DNA of 64,000 bases from Cyathus striatus (taxonomy: Eukaryota > Basidiomycota > Agaricomycetes > Agaricales > Nidulariaceae), in contig JAOVFP010000002.1 in the NCBI GenBank assembly GCA_025738555.1, positions 1,240,001-1,304,000 of the forward strand, given 5' to 3'. The translations under genes and the position numbers were made by a program. The notes under the pieces are model-generated. The model had not been told where the DNA came from, made no database searches, and worked only from the letters and a program-made list of their open reading frames with translations. Positions 11,092 to 23,800 of this stretch are shown one piece after another. Each line of letters opens with the position of its first letter. Positions within the stretch are counted from its first letter, which is position 1.

Positions 11092-13974
11092 CTAAATTAT
11101 ACCCATCCTTTCTTCGACAGACATGCGATCATAGGAATCTACATCTATAGACATGAGTACAAACCGCTGTGTTCGGTTGCTCCTAGCTGCAAGTTCGTTC
11201 AGACGTGTGATATTGCGAGTCACCATCGTCATGCACCTCCTCTCCTCATCCTGATCAATCGTAATCTCCATGTCTCCTGTGAAGTAATCATTAGCCATGA
11301 GCAAGGTTTCCCTTGAGATGTTCTGCACAATCATATCTCACGTCCAAGGAGTCACAATGTCTTTCCAGAAAAAATCTTCGGTAACTACCATACCTGTACT
11401 GACTTCAGTACATCAGAGGGAGGTAACCTAAATAATTAACATACCTTCAATGAGCCCAGAGACATTCCAAGAATGATACCATTGCAGCTCGCATATGGCT
11501 GTTTCCACGAGACATCCACAGTTGAGGGTGTCAGAATTTTTAAGATTGTAAAGCGTCCTATGGGAATCTTCCGCGCTCCGCTTCGAATCATCCTGACCCT
11601 TAACGGTATTCTTTGCCCCTGGAAGTGGCCTTAGATCTACGATGTGACAGGCAGATCGTATTGTTAACATTTGTAGCGAACACCTTTAGGGTTAGAAGTC
11701 GGTCGGAAAATACGGTGGCAGGCAGTTGCCACAGTCCTTCTTCCCTTTTTGCTGTCGCTAAATGTCGAGTACTTGAGGTAAGTATGTTTGGGCCATCGTC
11801 AATGAACTGCTTTAGCTCAGCTATCATTAAATATTAGAACAATAAGTCATTTCAAACCAAAAGCAGAAACATACTAAAGCTACCCTTCAAATCAGTTGGT
11901 GCTGTATTGACAAATGTCGATCTATTTTTAGAATACCCAGTCTCATAAGAGTATGGGATTGGATCACAATTTCCATCGTTCCGTGGGGCTACGCTGTATG
12001 TTAATACAGGTTATGTGGGTGCAATATCTAATCACACATACGGATGTAAAGCCCTTCTTCAGAAAAATATTTGTGACTTGTAGCTTTTAATTTTGCTAAG
12101 GCATTCGGGATGTAATTGGATGCTAATGTTTGACGAACTTTGGGAACGTTGCCTTCCCGGAAAATTGACCCAGCAATTGGATCAGTAGTGATAGTAGTGG
12201 TAGGAGCAGTGGCAGGTGGAGTAGTGCTATGAACATCAAGGTCTATTTAATATATGTCAGTATAAGTTCAACATAGCGCTAGAAAGATACTTGCCCATGG
12301 CTGCTTCCGACCCAGCGTTAGCAGCAATAGCGGTAGGCGGAAAATTATTTTCTGCTTCGCTATCAATGACGAGGTCCTTGCCTATATCTGCATCCAATGC
12401 AGTAGTGGTAGGCAGTTCCTTAGTGCCTCCTTCGCTATCAGCATCAAGGTCTATTTAATATACGTCAGAATAAGTTCAACATAGCACTAAGAAGATACTT
12501 GCCTGTGGCTGCTTCCGACCCAGCGTTAGCAGCAATAGCGGTAGGCAGAAAATTATTTTCTGCTTCGCTATCACTGACGAGGTCCTTGCCTATATCTGCA
12601 TCCGATGCAGTAGTGGTAGGCAGTTCCTTAGTGCCTCCTTCGCTATCAACGTCAAGGTCTATTTAATATATGTCAGAATAAGTTCAACATAGCGCTAAGA
12701 AAATACTTGCCCATGGCTGCTTCCGACCCAGCATTAGCAGCAATAGCAGTAGGAGGAAAATTATTTTCTGCTTCACTATCAATGACGAGGTCCTTGCCTA
12801 TATCTGCATCCGATGCAGTAGTGGTAGGCAGTTCCTTAGTGCCTCCTTCGCTATCAACGTCAAGGTCTATTTAATATATGTCAGAATAAGTTCAACATAG
12901 CGCTAAGAAAATACTTGCCCATGGCTGCTTCCGACCCAGCATTAGCAGCAATAGCAGTAGGAGGAAAATTATTTTCTGCTTCACTATCAATGACGAGGTC
13001 CTTGCCTATATCTGCATCCGATGCAGTAGTGGTAGGCAGATCCTTAGTGCCTCCTTTGCTATCAGCGTCAAGGTCTATTTAATATATGTCAGAATAAGTT
13101 CAACATAGTGCTAGGAAGATACTTGCCTATGGCTGCTTCCGACCCAGCGTTAGCAGTAATAGCGGTAGGCGGAAAATTATTTTCTGCTTCACTATCACTG
13201 ACGAGGTCCTTGCCTATATCTGCATCCAATGCAGTAGTGGTAGGCAGATCCTTAGTGCCTCCTTCGCTATCAACATCAAGGTCTATTTAATATAGGTTAA
13301 CATAAGTTTAATGTAGCGCTAGGAAGAAACTTGCCCATGGCTACTTCCGACGCAGCCTTAGGAGGAGTAGTGGTAGGCAGCACATCATTTCCTCCTTCGC
13401 TAGTAAAGTCAAGGTCCTTGCCCATATCCTTGCCCATTTCTTCATCCGATGCGGTGTTAAGACCAGTAGCGATAGGCACCACGCTATTGCCTCCTTTGCC
13501 AACAATGTCAAGACCAGAAGATGTTGTAATTACTTTGGTCAGTATTGACATGACCGAGGATTTTCCTGGGGGATCCTAATATCATTTTTCATCATTAAAT
13601 AAATATATGAATAAAAAGATGCTTACAACCACCGGATATAATGGAGGAAGGTAAGAAACCTCAGGAAATGAGGAAATAAGGCAAATGGAACATATATTTA
13701 GATAACAACATACATTTGGAGATGAAGCTGGCTTTGTCATGTCTCCCCCAGGGTTTTGTTCTGTGACTGGAGTTGAAAATTTTTGTTTCTTAGTTATCTT
13801 GCGCTTGGAAAGACTAGTGGAAGGCTGAGATGAAGTGCTCTGTAATCTAGACGACCATCTGATGTTCGTGGGATGGGGAGTGGCCGGAGGAATGGAGGAT
13901 GACTTTGCCATGTTCCGCAACTTTGGAAATCTGGCGATAGAAGACCACCTCTGAATATAACTAAAATTTGACAT
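11092..13974 (-). CDS. Repeat-exon protein of unknown function, probably partly decayed
   Basis: Minus-strand multi-exon gene. Exon 1 (13974-13714) is Ser/Thr/Pro- and Lys-rich (SLSKRKITKK). A 33-nt exon (13659-13627) follows, then 13575-13335, then five tandem 156-nt exons (13282-13127, 13074-12919, 12866-12711, 12658-12503, 12450-12295), and exons near 12242-12038, 11993-11884, 11820-11684, 11636-11445 and 11393-11092. Each 156-nt exon encodes 52 residues that are acidic and Ala/Thr-rich (DLDVDSEGG at the start). The six introns around the repeats close in frame only with a GC donor (G|GCAAGT). The donor after 12242-12038 is weak. The junction 11684/11636 does not keep frame, and an in-frame TGA lies at 11340-11338, so the 3' half is uncertain or pseudogenised. 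No known domain was recognised. Confidence 0.6.
12242..13334 (-). repeat. 208-bp exon-plus-intron tandem repeat
   Basis: The phrase GTCTATTTAA recurs at 12,241, 12,449, 12,657, 12,865, 13,073 and 13,281, an exact 208-bp period. Each unit is one 156-nt exon plus one 52-nt intron of the surrounding minus-strand gene. Copies differ by scattered single bases. Confidence 0.9.
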
Positions 13975-14830
13975 ATCATCATAATTGCTAGGCTGTTACT
14001 TAAGCCTGTGGATTTTCTGGTGTCGAACCACAAAACACGAGTTTTGCAGATGCACTGGGGTATGTTCCGCCAAGCATATTGTTTGAATACAGAAAATCCG
14101 ATCTAACATTTGAGATCATAAATGAGTTGAATTTATCTAACTGGAGATAATGTTGAAAGGTCAATTTGTTTTAAAACCTCTACCGAGGAGATAATGGAGA
14201 AATAATTTTTTTTGATATATTTTAGAAGACCACTGCATAGCCATAAACCCTGTTTACTAACTTGGAAAGTCCGCCCGTGGGTCGCTGATGGATACTATTC
14301 CATTCAACATTACTATCATGATCAGAGTGTTGCAAACTTTTTTGGAAACCCCTTCAGATTTCTTCATTATTGCTTGTATCCACTTCATATTTTACACACA
14401 GATAGGTATACATCTGAAATATATTACTTACAAATTATATGAAAACATACTTACTGCTCAAAATTGTATGAAGCACATAGTGAGGCCTAGTCCAAATCAG
14501 CGGCGATGGGATTCGTAAGCAAATCACAGCATTGTCCGCTGGCTTCAGTTCGGTCGTCACTTTGATCATGATGGATCTTCAAGGGGAGATTGGAATTCAA
14601 TGCGTCTCAAGAATAGATGTCACTCTCTGCATCTTCAAACGGAATATCTTCACTTCTTCCTACTCAGCTTCCATTCTGTCTTTTTTATTATGATCTGTCA
14701 TATATTAATATCATGTTTTCTAAGTTTCTTTAGAGTAGATATATCAGATGTTAGAAGCGAGATGGTACGATTTTTACATTTGCAAGACATAAATTGTGTT
14801 CTGTATTTATGAAAAACGGAAATATCCTCT
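13975..14830. other. Unassigned region upstream of the repeat-exon gene
   Basis: AT-rich sequence with short frames on both strands and no supported exon chain. It probably holds the promoter of the minus-strand gene that starts at 13,974. Confidence 0.35.
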
Positions 14831-15990
14831 TGTATTTTGCAGACTTGAGCAGAAGAGATATATTGTTTTCAATCCCGAGAGTTTTTGAGGTAAGTTTGCG
14901 AAGGGTGTGTGTCGAAAAATGCAAGTTTGCATATCTATGACACTTTGCATAATGATGATCATGATAGTATAGTATCTGGCTTCCTGGAATTAATAATCTA
15001 CAAATTTTACGGTACAGTATGCATGTAGTCCAGAGAGCTATTAAACCGAGTTCATGTTCATACAGTAGCTACTGAGCAAGGTATGGCAATACGAGTATTT
15101 GAGCGGGGCGCATGGTGTATTTTGAACCCAATTGCACTCAATGTTATAGTATCTGGCTTTCTAGAATTAATAATCTGTATTCAATTGTTTCATGATATCT
15201 TTTCAAGGTTACTCGTCTTGTATTTTGCAGATTTGAGCAGAAGAGATATATTGTTTTCAATCCCGAGAGTTTTTGAGGTAAGTATGTGAAGGGTATGTGT
15301 CGAAAATTGCGAGTTTGCATATCTATGACACTTTGCATACTGATGATCATGATAGTATAGTATCTGGCTTCCTGGAATTAATAATCTACAAATTTCACGG
15401 TACAGTATGCATATAGTCCAGAGAGCTATTAAAACGAGTTCATGTTCATACAGTAACTACTGAGCAAGGTATGGCAATACGAGTATTTGAGCAGGGTGCA
15501 TGATGTATTTTGATGGAACACAACTGCATTCAACGTTATAGTATCTGGCTTACTGGAATTAATAATCTATAAATTTTACAGTACAGTATGTATGTAGTCC
15601 AGAGAGCTATTAATACGAGTTCATGCTCATACAGTTACTACTGAGCAAGGTATGGCAATACAATTATTTGAGCAGGGCGCATAATGTATTTTGATGGAAC
15701 ACAACTGCATTCAACGTCATAGTATCTGGCTCCCTGGAATTAATAATCTATAAATTTCACAGTACAGTAGGAATGTAGCCCAGAGAGTAATTGAAACGAG
15801 TTCATGCTCATACAGTAACTACTGAGCAAGGTATGGCAATACAAGTATTTGAGCAGGGCACATAATGTATTTTGATGGAAACCAATTGCACTCAACGTTA
15901 TAGTATCTGGCTTTCTGGAATTAATAATCTGTATTCAATAGTTTCACGGTATCTTTTCAAAGTTACTCGTAGATCTCTCTGTGTTCGTCT
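14831..15990 (+). repeat. ~180/370-bp tandem repeats with exon-like 47-nt units
   Basis: The phrase TATAGTATCTGGCTT recurs six times between about 14,968 and 15,915. Two units carry an identical-looking 47-nt segment (14,843-14,889 and 15,231-15,277) preceded by TTGTATTTTGCAG and followed by GTAAGT. They therefore look like duplicated exons or decoy splice units on the plus strand. No coding continuity was found. Confidence 0.6.
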
Positions 15991-16172
15991 CTGCGCATTG
16001 CGTGTAAATCTTGACATTGACTTCAAGCTCAAGCAGTACAAAATCAGCGAATACCTCATAATATTTAGTGTCTACTCCTTTTTCTTAGCATATTCATCCA
16101 CAAATGGCACGATTCACGAGATCTCTAATTTATTAGCACTATCATTGAAGAAACACTAGTAAGCAGAACTAT

Positions 16173-17860
16173 CTAATCCGCAACTGCACCACCAAGTAGC
16201 CCAGTCATTTGTAATAGCTGTGTTCTCTGCTCTTCGATTTCTTTTTCTTTTCTCTTGAGCTCCTTATTTTTCTTGTCAAGCTCTCGTGTCCGCGCTTCAA
16301 GCTCCTTCATCAAAGAATGGCTGTTTGCAACCCTAGCATGTTTCAGCTTTGATGTTAGCTTCGTGAAGAAGTTTGCCAAGTCAACACATTCGCTATTGGC
16401 TTCATCATGCAATGTCTTTGACACAAAGTGAATGGCTCCACTTGACTCACTGGTGTGACAGGCGAGGATGAGAACCCAAGCCCCTGTTGATAATGACAAC
16501 CTCTCCATCTATTTGTGATATTAAATGAATATTCATATAACTGGTAGGACAATTGTGTACCTTAGTGATGATGGGCCCGATGTCTCTGTTGAAACACTGA
16601 CTTGCACTAGCACGGTCCAGTATCTCCGGTTCCAATTTCTTTGTCCGGACTATCTCTGAAGGTGGTATGAAAAACTATATCAAAGTTAAACATTAGATCT
16701 ATTATGCACTGTAGTTCAAGCTACCCCACTGAACACCTTCCACAGTTCCAAAATGTTTCTCGTTCTCTTCCATGGTTACAGGTTTTCGACGCTCAAGGAA
16801 GTTAACCAACCTTGGATCGTAGCTGTTCTTATTTGTACCCACTGGAAGCACTGGTGGTGACTCTGAAGGGTTCATGGTAAGAACAGGGTCGATAAAACTA
16901 TTGTAAATAAGTCCATGTGTGTTCTAAGAGATATATCAGTACATCACGCACGAAGTAATAACAGAATCTGTGGCAAGATGAGTTGGTGAGGACTCTGAAG
17001 GGTCCATGGCAAGAAGAACAGGGTCAATGAAATGATTGTCAATAAGTCCAGGTGGGCTCTAAGAGATATATCAGTACATCGCGCACAAAATAATAACCAA
17101 AACATGATTTACAGGCATCCAAATCTAAGGACTTTAACTGCATAAAAATATTAGCAAATACTAAAGCTCTAAGACACACTATGAGATAATTCTGTCCAGC
17201 CTTTGTATGGGGGCACTGGCTGCGAAGTGGCCAGTCAGTGCATACGTTACATCGCCTCTGACTGCGAGTGGTAGGAATAGGTTCAGGTGGGCTCTAAGAT
17301 TACATCAGTACATCACGCAAAGTAATAACAAAAAGTGATTTACGGTTGCATTCTTGTCTCCATCAGGTTCAGCGACAACGGGCGAGATGTCCATATCCTG
17401 GGACTTTAACAACATAAGAAATGAGTAAATACTAAAGCTCTAAGACGCACTGCGAGATAAAGTTGTCCGGCTTTCGTATGAGGGCACTGGATGCGAAGTG
17501 GCCAGCCAGGACATTTCATACATTTTTGTGGTGTGCTATTGTTCTTGGGGAGTCTTATCATGGTTTCCTTCTGGGATCTGGTGGACTTCTTTCTGCTGGA
17601 ATTCGCTTTCTGGCCCTTTGATTTCATGGAGGAATGGGTAAGAGGTGAACAGACAGAGTAAAGGTGAGAGGTATTTTTTGGCAGTGGAAAAAACCAAGGC
17701 AAGTATAAGGCACAATTTGTGCAGGATGATATGGTACCTGTTTTCTGTTTCTTACTTCGACACTAAGTGCCAATATCAGAGGCATACAGATGCAAATATG
17801 CGCTGATCGGATTGTACATGGGAAATGGTTGCACTTCATACCTATTAAATCAAGTTTCAA
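16173..17860 (-). CDS. Coiled-coil protein with CxxC exon upstream, unknown function
   Basis: The last two exons are secure: 16674-16561 (38 codons, starts FFIPPSEIVR) joined at phase 0 to 16508-16173, ending in TAG. The C-terminus is a Lys/Glu-rich heptad region (ELDKKNKELK), a predicted coiled coil. Upstream on the same strand is an exon with MNPSESPPVLPVG (about 16,875-16,740), partly duplicated about 120 bp further upstream. Two similar segments near 17,500 and 17,200 each carry C-x2-C-x8-C-P-H followed by TKAGQ. The exact upstream exon chain and start are not resolved, so the upper boundary is approximate. The gene is divergent from the KDZ gene that starts at 18,078, and the two may share a promoter region. 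No family was recognised. Confidence 0.5.
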
Positions 17861-20800
17861 ATGTCAAAATTAATAGTTAGTCTTTTTTCAAACACCGTAT
17901 CTTTCTTACTTCAACACTAAGTGCCATCATCTGAGGTATACAGATGCAAATATGCGCCGATCAGATTGTACATGGGAAATGATCGCACTTCATACCTAGT
18001 AAATCGAGTTTCAAGTATCAAAAAGAATAGATATTATTTTTGAAGCACCGAATCATTTCTTACAACTATCTCCTGCAATGTCCTCCATTCCACGTAAATG
18101 CCGCAAGAAATTTAAGGAGCCAGAGGAGATCAAATGTATCCCGGGATTATATGCTGAAAGAGAACCAGAAAGGATAGTGCATGCCCCAGGACTTTTTAAA
18201 TCCTCAATGCTATCATTATCGTCATTTTTGTCGGCTTCAGCGTCTGCGTCGGTTTCGTCATCTGGGCCCTATGAGCCAGTCTCATCCCCTCAAAAAAAAC
18301 AGCGATTGGTGAAGAACCCACGCTCTAATACTGGTCAACATCGATCATGCAACCCTATGTCTGTGTCGAGGAATGATGAAATATCCAGTGAATTAGTTCC
18401 GATTATCCATGGAGGTTCAGATGTGCTCCAGGAATATGATGATAGTCTACCATTGCAGTCTGATGGGACGAATGAAGAATACATTCTCAATAATTTTCCC
18501 TTCCTAAATGATAGCAGTGCACCTTTCAGTCAAGTGGATCTCGACAACATCTTTTATTCATACCATGTCGGCATGTTTTACAGTGGGATTGGTTTTGAAC
18601 GAGTTAGCAAGGAGTTGTTTCTTGTTCAAGGTTGGGATTCCACAAAGAATAACAGTATGCCAGTAAGTGGTTCATAGATCTATCTTCTGTGTATGGTATT
18701 ACTGATGACCAAAATCTAGAATCGTTGGTTTCATCTGCAATGGTGGCTAGTGGATGGAGATATGACTGCAGTGTGCACCTGCAATTCCAAAAAGTCACCT
18801 TGCGTACACGCTAAATTTCTGTATGTCTTTGGTAAGGAAAGGTTCTCGAATAGTAATGATATTCCCAATGGTATTTTTTCGCAACTTCAACACATATTCC
18901 ATAACTAACTCATTCATATAAAGTACCATCTGATGTGACACTGTTTCATCGCGAAATATTTCCAGAGTCCAATACATCATATCATTTGTTTTCAGTGAAT
19001 ACAGGAGCAGGTCTCCTTGATCGAATTATTATATCACATGAAGGCTTGGACGACGGTAGTGGCAACTGGGAATGCCAAAAATGTAACCTGTCAATGTGCC
19101 TGCATATTGTTAAAACACGGCACAAGCTCCAGCAAATCCTGCACTGCGATCCTGAGGCACGAGATGACATTGCACTCAATTATGACCTCTTGGAGAACTC
19201 AAGTGAGCTAATATTTCATACATGTTTCCCTTCTGACATGTTCCATACAAGGTCAACAATTCCACTCTGATTCTGATCCAGACAAAGGGATATCATATCT
19301 ACCAATAATGCCTCCTAGCTGGGCACATTTGGAAACAGACACCAAGCTCTACCATAAAAAGCCAAGGCCACTATCTCCACCACCTCTTCTTATTGAATTA
19401 GGTGAACATATGCAGTGTATATGTGGTTCTGGACTTGAAAATTCAGGACCAATGGTGATCAAATCATGTACTGTGTACAGGCTTAGCAGTGCACATGTGA
19501 CCAAAATTCAACTTTGGAAGTGTAACAACTGTCTTTGCTCAGACCGATTCATCGGTCCCGACTGCAGAGATATCGAAATCCTGAATCTTAATAACCATTA
19601 CTTATTTACACACGAGCTTCTGGAGCACTATACATCGGCTTACACCATTTCTCCTACTCCTTTCGTGGCTTTCATTTTGGAAGTCAGTCGTGGTTACGCA
19701 GACAATGGAACCGGGATCCCTTTTGTCAATGATTTCATCTTCCGTGCCGCTTGGTTCACATATGCTGATCTCTTATGTTTAGAAAATGACATGCGGTGTC
19801 ACATCTGTGGTCCGGCTCCAGATAATGTAATTTTTGATGGTGTCTCCATCTCGTTCAGCCGCAAGCAGCTTCGTTCCTCCATTAAACCACTGACCACTAT
19901 ATCACCACATTCGGAACGAAAAGACAAAGTATCTTATGTTAGCAAGCAGCAGCTCATACTGGACCGTAAACTACGGAAATTAATACGTACCGTCATGTCC
20001 AAAAAAACACATCTTAATAATTCTTTCATTCGTGGTGATGATGAAGAAAGTATGCTTCTGCAACTACCTGATGTCAATCCGGCATTGGGACGTCTGGCGG
20101 CACATTTATTCATGGGAGACACTTGGCCAGATGATAGTTATGTCTATTTGTTTTCGGAGGTTCATATATTATTATTCCAGTAAATATTTAGATATTAACT
20201 ATTGTTTCAACAGATAGCAGCAGAAGAATCGATTGTACAGATGGTGAACAGGCTTGGCTATGAAGCCCTTAGAAATTTCAATCACACGAAAAGTGACGAC
20301 GCCCTCTCTCGATTGGTAAACATTCCATCAATCTATCTGGTTTTGCGACACGAATATACCAAAGAAAACACTTGTTCGGAAGACCTAATTGATGTTTGCA
20401 TCTGGATAGAAAGCCGTGCACATGAGACGTTGGATAAGCTTATAGTGCAAAGTCTGTCTACTAAATCTAGTCCTGTTTCGGAAACTCCAAAAGATGACTG
20501 GAAATTGGTAAGTGTCTGTTTTCGCTTAATCATTTTCGTTTGTTGTGACCCATAATATTAGACAGGTAGTTGCTACAGCATGCCGCAGATACGACATAGG
20601 CCAATCTATCCTGGGTTGAAACACAATAGGTCGCAAGACAAAGGTGGACAAGACCGGGGTGCTGAGTGTTCAAAGTACTATGCTCAGTACTCGCCCCAAC
20701 GCCTGACCAGAGGAATCATGGCCGCCTGGTGTACACATTCCATATGCTATGGTTTTCATTCTATGCCAAGCAGCGAAGGTCGCGATGATGTTTTCTCGGC

Positions 20801-20864
20801 TCTCTATACACAATGGAGAGTTCCGCCAAAGTGGGTGATTTATGACTTCGCTTGCACTCTGGGT

Positions 20865-23800
20865 TAGTGTTGCCACAGCTCGGCTATCAGCCGCTAGCCG
20901 TTAGAGCCAAGCCGAAAAAGAACCGAGCCTAGCTGAGATATACAGCTGCAACACTCTTTAGAAAAGGTACGCTTACTAAATGGCTTGTTACAGCTGGAAG
21001 CCGGCTGAGCCAGCGGCTAAGTGTCAATATCACGTGTACTACTGATGCGTCGCGCAGCATTTGCGTCATTGGCATGTTTTCAGGTCAACTTACCGTGCTG
21101 CTGTCCACATTGAAGCCTTGCACCCTCCTCTCCGTTTTTCACCGCAGTTCTCTATCATTTCATGATACAAATATAGCCTGTATACGTAGTTTATGAGTCA
21201 TTATGTTGTCATAAGTTAATATAACATCTTTTCATGCAGTCTAGTATTGCAGGTGTTTCTATGAGTATGACCTTACTTATGATGATGCTGACGACATTTA
21301 TCATTTCAATAGTTAATTCATGGTTTCCTGCATGAGACAGCGAGGTTAAGGCAAGGTCATGACTCTTTATCAATGTTTTACTGAACAGTAGCATTGATTT
21401 TGTATTTAAAGCGATGTGTAGCAATGGCTAGCTACAGGGACACTGTGTTATTGCTTCAATCTACCATTGCTTCCAAACTGTTTCACTGTTCACAACATAT
21501 ATATTGAATATGCCACCTCGTAAAGCTACAAAAGCTCGTGCTAAAAAGACTACAAGTATGTGTATCTCTTTAACTACTGCTTTAGACCTATTTAACAAAT
21601 ACATGCAGAAAATATGCCATTAAACTCGGCTGAGCCCCTTCTAGATTCAGAGTTAGAGGTGCCATGTCTGCTTACAGAAACTGTGCATCAAACCGAAGCA
21701 ATCGCTGATGCAGGTAAGCTATTACATATGTATAATCAATGATACACTAATTTCCCATAAATTCAAACCCTTTTCTCACTAAAGAATATTCTGGCCCTAA
21801 TGCGAATTTCATTCAGCGTGGTAGACAGCCTATTCCTGAGCCCTCAAATCGTCAATGCTCCTTGTCTGCTGAATTGTTTCCAAGTGTTTCTGGCAAGACT
21901 ACAGCCTCGAGTGGCAACCTAGAACAACCTCCTGGCGGTGCAAGTCCTAAAAATAATGCATTTTCTCAGGCATGAAAAGCACAGCCAATTGGTAATAGAC
22001 ATTATAAAGCAGACAATGTTTGGACTTGGTTTGATGAGCAGCTCGTTAATGGGGAGACTCGCAGATTTTGCAAATTTTGCGAGTTCGTCAACATCTGTTT
22101 GCTGCTAATTATATTTTTGCACTTACTTTATTCTTTTAGGAAAGCTTGTCAATTAAATCCTAAATTAAAATTTGGGAACTATGCACGGTCAACTACATCT
22201 GGTGTTCTTCGTGCACATCTAATCAAAAGGCATTGGAACGAGTGGATTGAGGGTTGTGAAGAGGAAGAGATTGAGATTAATGCTGTAGATGGCTTGAGAG
22301 CACTAACTGAATATAATCAGGAGATGGGTTGGAGTGCAGGCCAGGGAATTAAAGGGGGGTTACCTCTTTCTATGCAGCCACGGCCTGTTTTCTCAAATGA
22401 AGCCTTTGTTGATGCAATTATAGAATGGATCGTGTCTGATGATCAGGCAAGTTTTATTTTTATACCTTGATGACAATTATATGCTGACAAAATTCACATA
22501 GTCAATCAATGCTATTGAAAATGTCAAACTTCGGTCAATTTTTTTAATGCTTCGTGAAGATTTGCAAGATTCCGATATCCCACACCGTTCAACAATTCAT
22601 AGCTGTATTTTACAAATTTGGGAGGAACATCTGGAGTGTTTACGAAAAGATATTAATGTCAGTATGTGTTCCTATCGGAATTTTACTGTACTAATAATCA
22701 ATTACATATACCACTTATACTTATAGAATTCAGTTGGGAGATACTCCGTAACAACTGACATTTGGTCCGACCCAAATCTCACACCATATATGGGTGCTAC
22801 TATACATTGGATGCATTCTGTAACGGTACAGACTTCAGATGGGCCCCAGAAAATCCTCAAGCTTTGGGCTGACTTGATTGGATTTTATTGCTTACCTGAT
22901 TGTCACACAGGTGTACACCTTGCAGAAATATTTATTGTAATTCTAGATCGACTAGGAATTACTTCCAAGGTGTGTGATTATATTTTATATAATTCAACAC
23001 TGATTTTATAGACTTATAGATTGGATGGGTGACCATGGACAATGCATCTAACAACCAATCCTTTATTAGAGAATTACAAAAGGAGCTTCGGCATCGCAAG
23101 ATTCCCTTCTCTGATGTTGCAAGACATATTAGGTACACAAAAAAATCGAATATCTGCTATTCTAATGCTTAAATTAATGATAGATGTTTTCCTCACATTG
23201 TTAATCTGGCAGTTCAAGCTGTGCTTAGTGCTATCACAGATATGTCTTATGCTGCACATGATGCTCAGGACTTTGAACGAGATGAAGACCTTGAGCCTGC
23301 TACATCATTTGCAGAAGCTATCACTCGTGACCCAGTTGCAACACTGCGCAGTCTGATTCGTACTGTAAGTGGTAGGCTTTATATTTAGATCTCAATCAAA
23401 TTTATAAATAGATTCGTTCTTCATGGCATCGCAAGAAGCAATTATTAGAAGTACTTGAACATATGAAAATTGATCAACTGCAATTGATTCGAGATGTTGA
23501 GACTCGTTGGTCATCAACCCAACTAATGATTTAGCGAGCTCTTACATTAAAAAAGGTATGTTTTATAATAAATCTACAGTGGTATTACTAATATTCAAAT
23601 TTTATGGCAGGGTCTGCAACGGTTCATTAATGTAACTGATTTGGATGAAGTCCACAAGTATGAGTTGAATGATGTCGAGTGGACTGCCCTTGAGAAGTTC
23701 TCAGAGATATTAAGTGTATGAAATGTGTTGTGAACTTGCTTATTTATTTAGACTAACAGCTACTAATAAATTAGGTTCCACATGCATTTCAGCAGCTTCT

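Noticed and set aside
11278..11338. GT-AG intron that would remove the TGA at 11,340
   Set aside because: A 65-nt candidate (GTGAGA...CACAG) exists, but splicing it would shift the well-formed 80-codon downstream frame.
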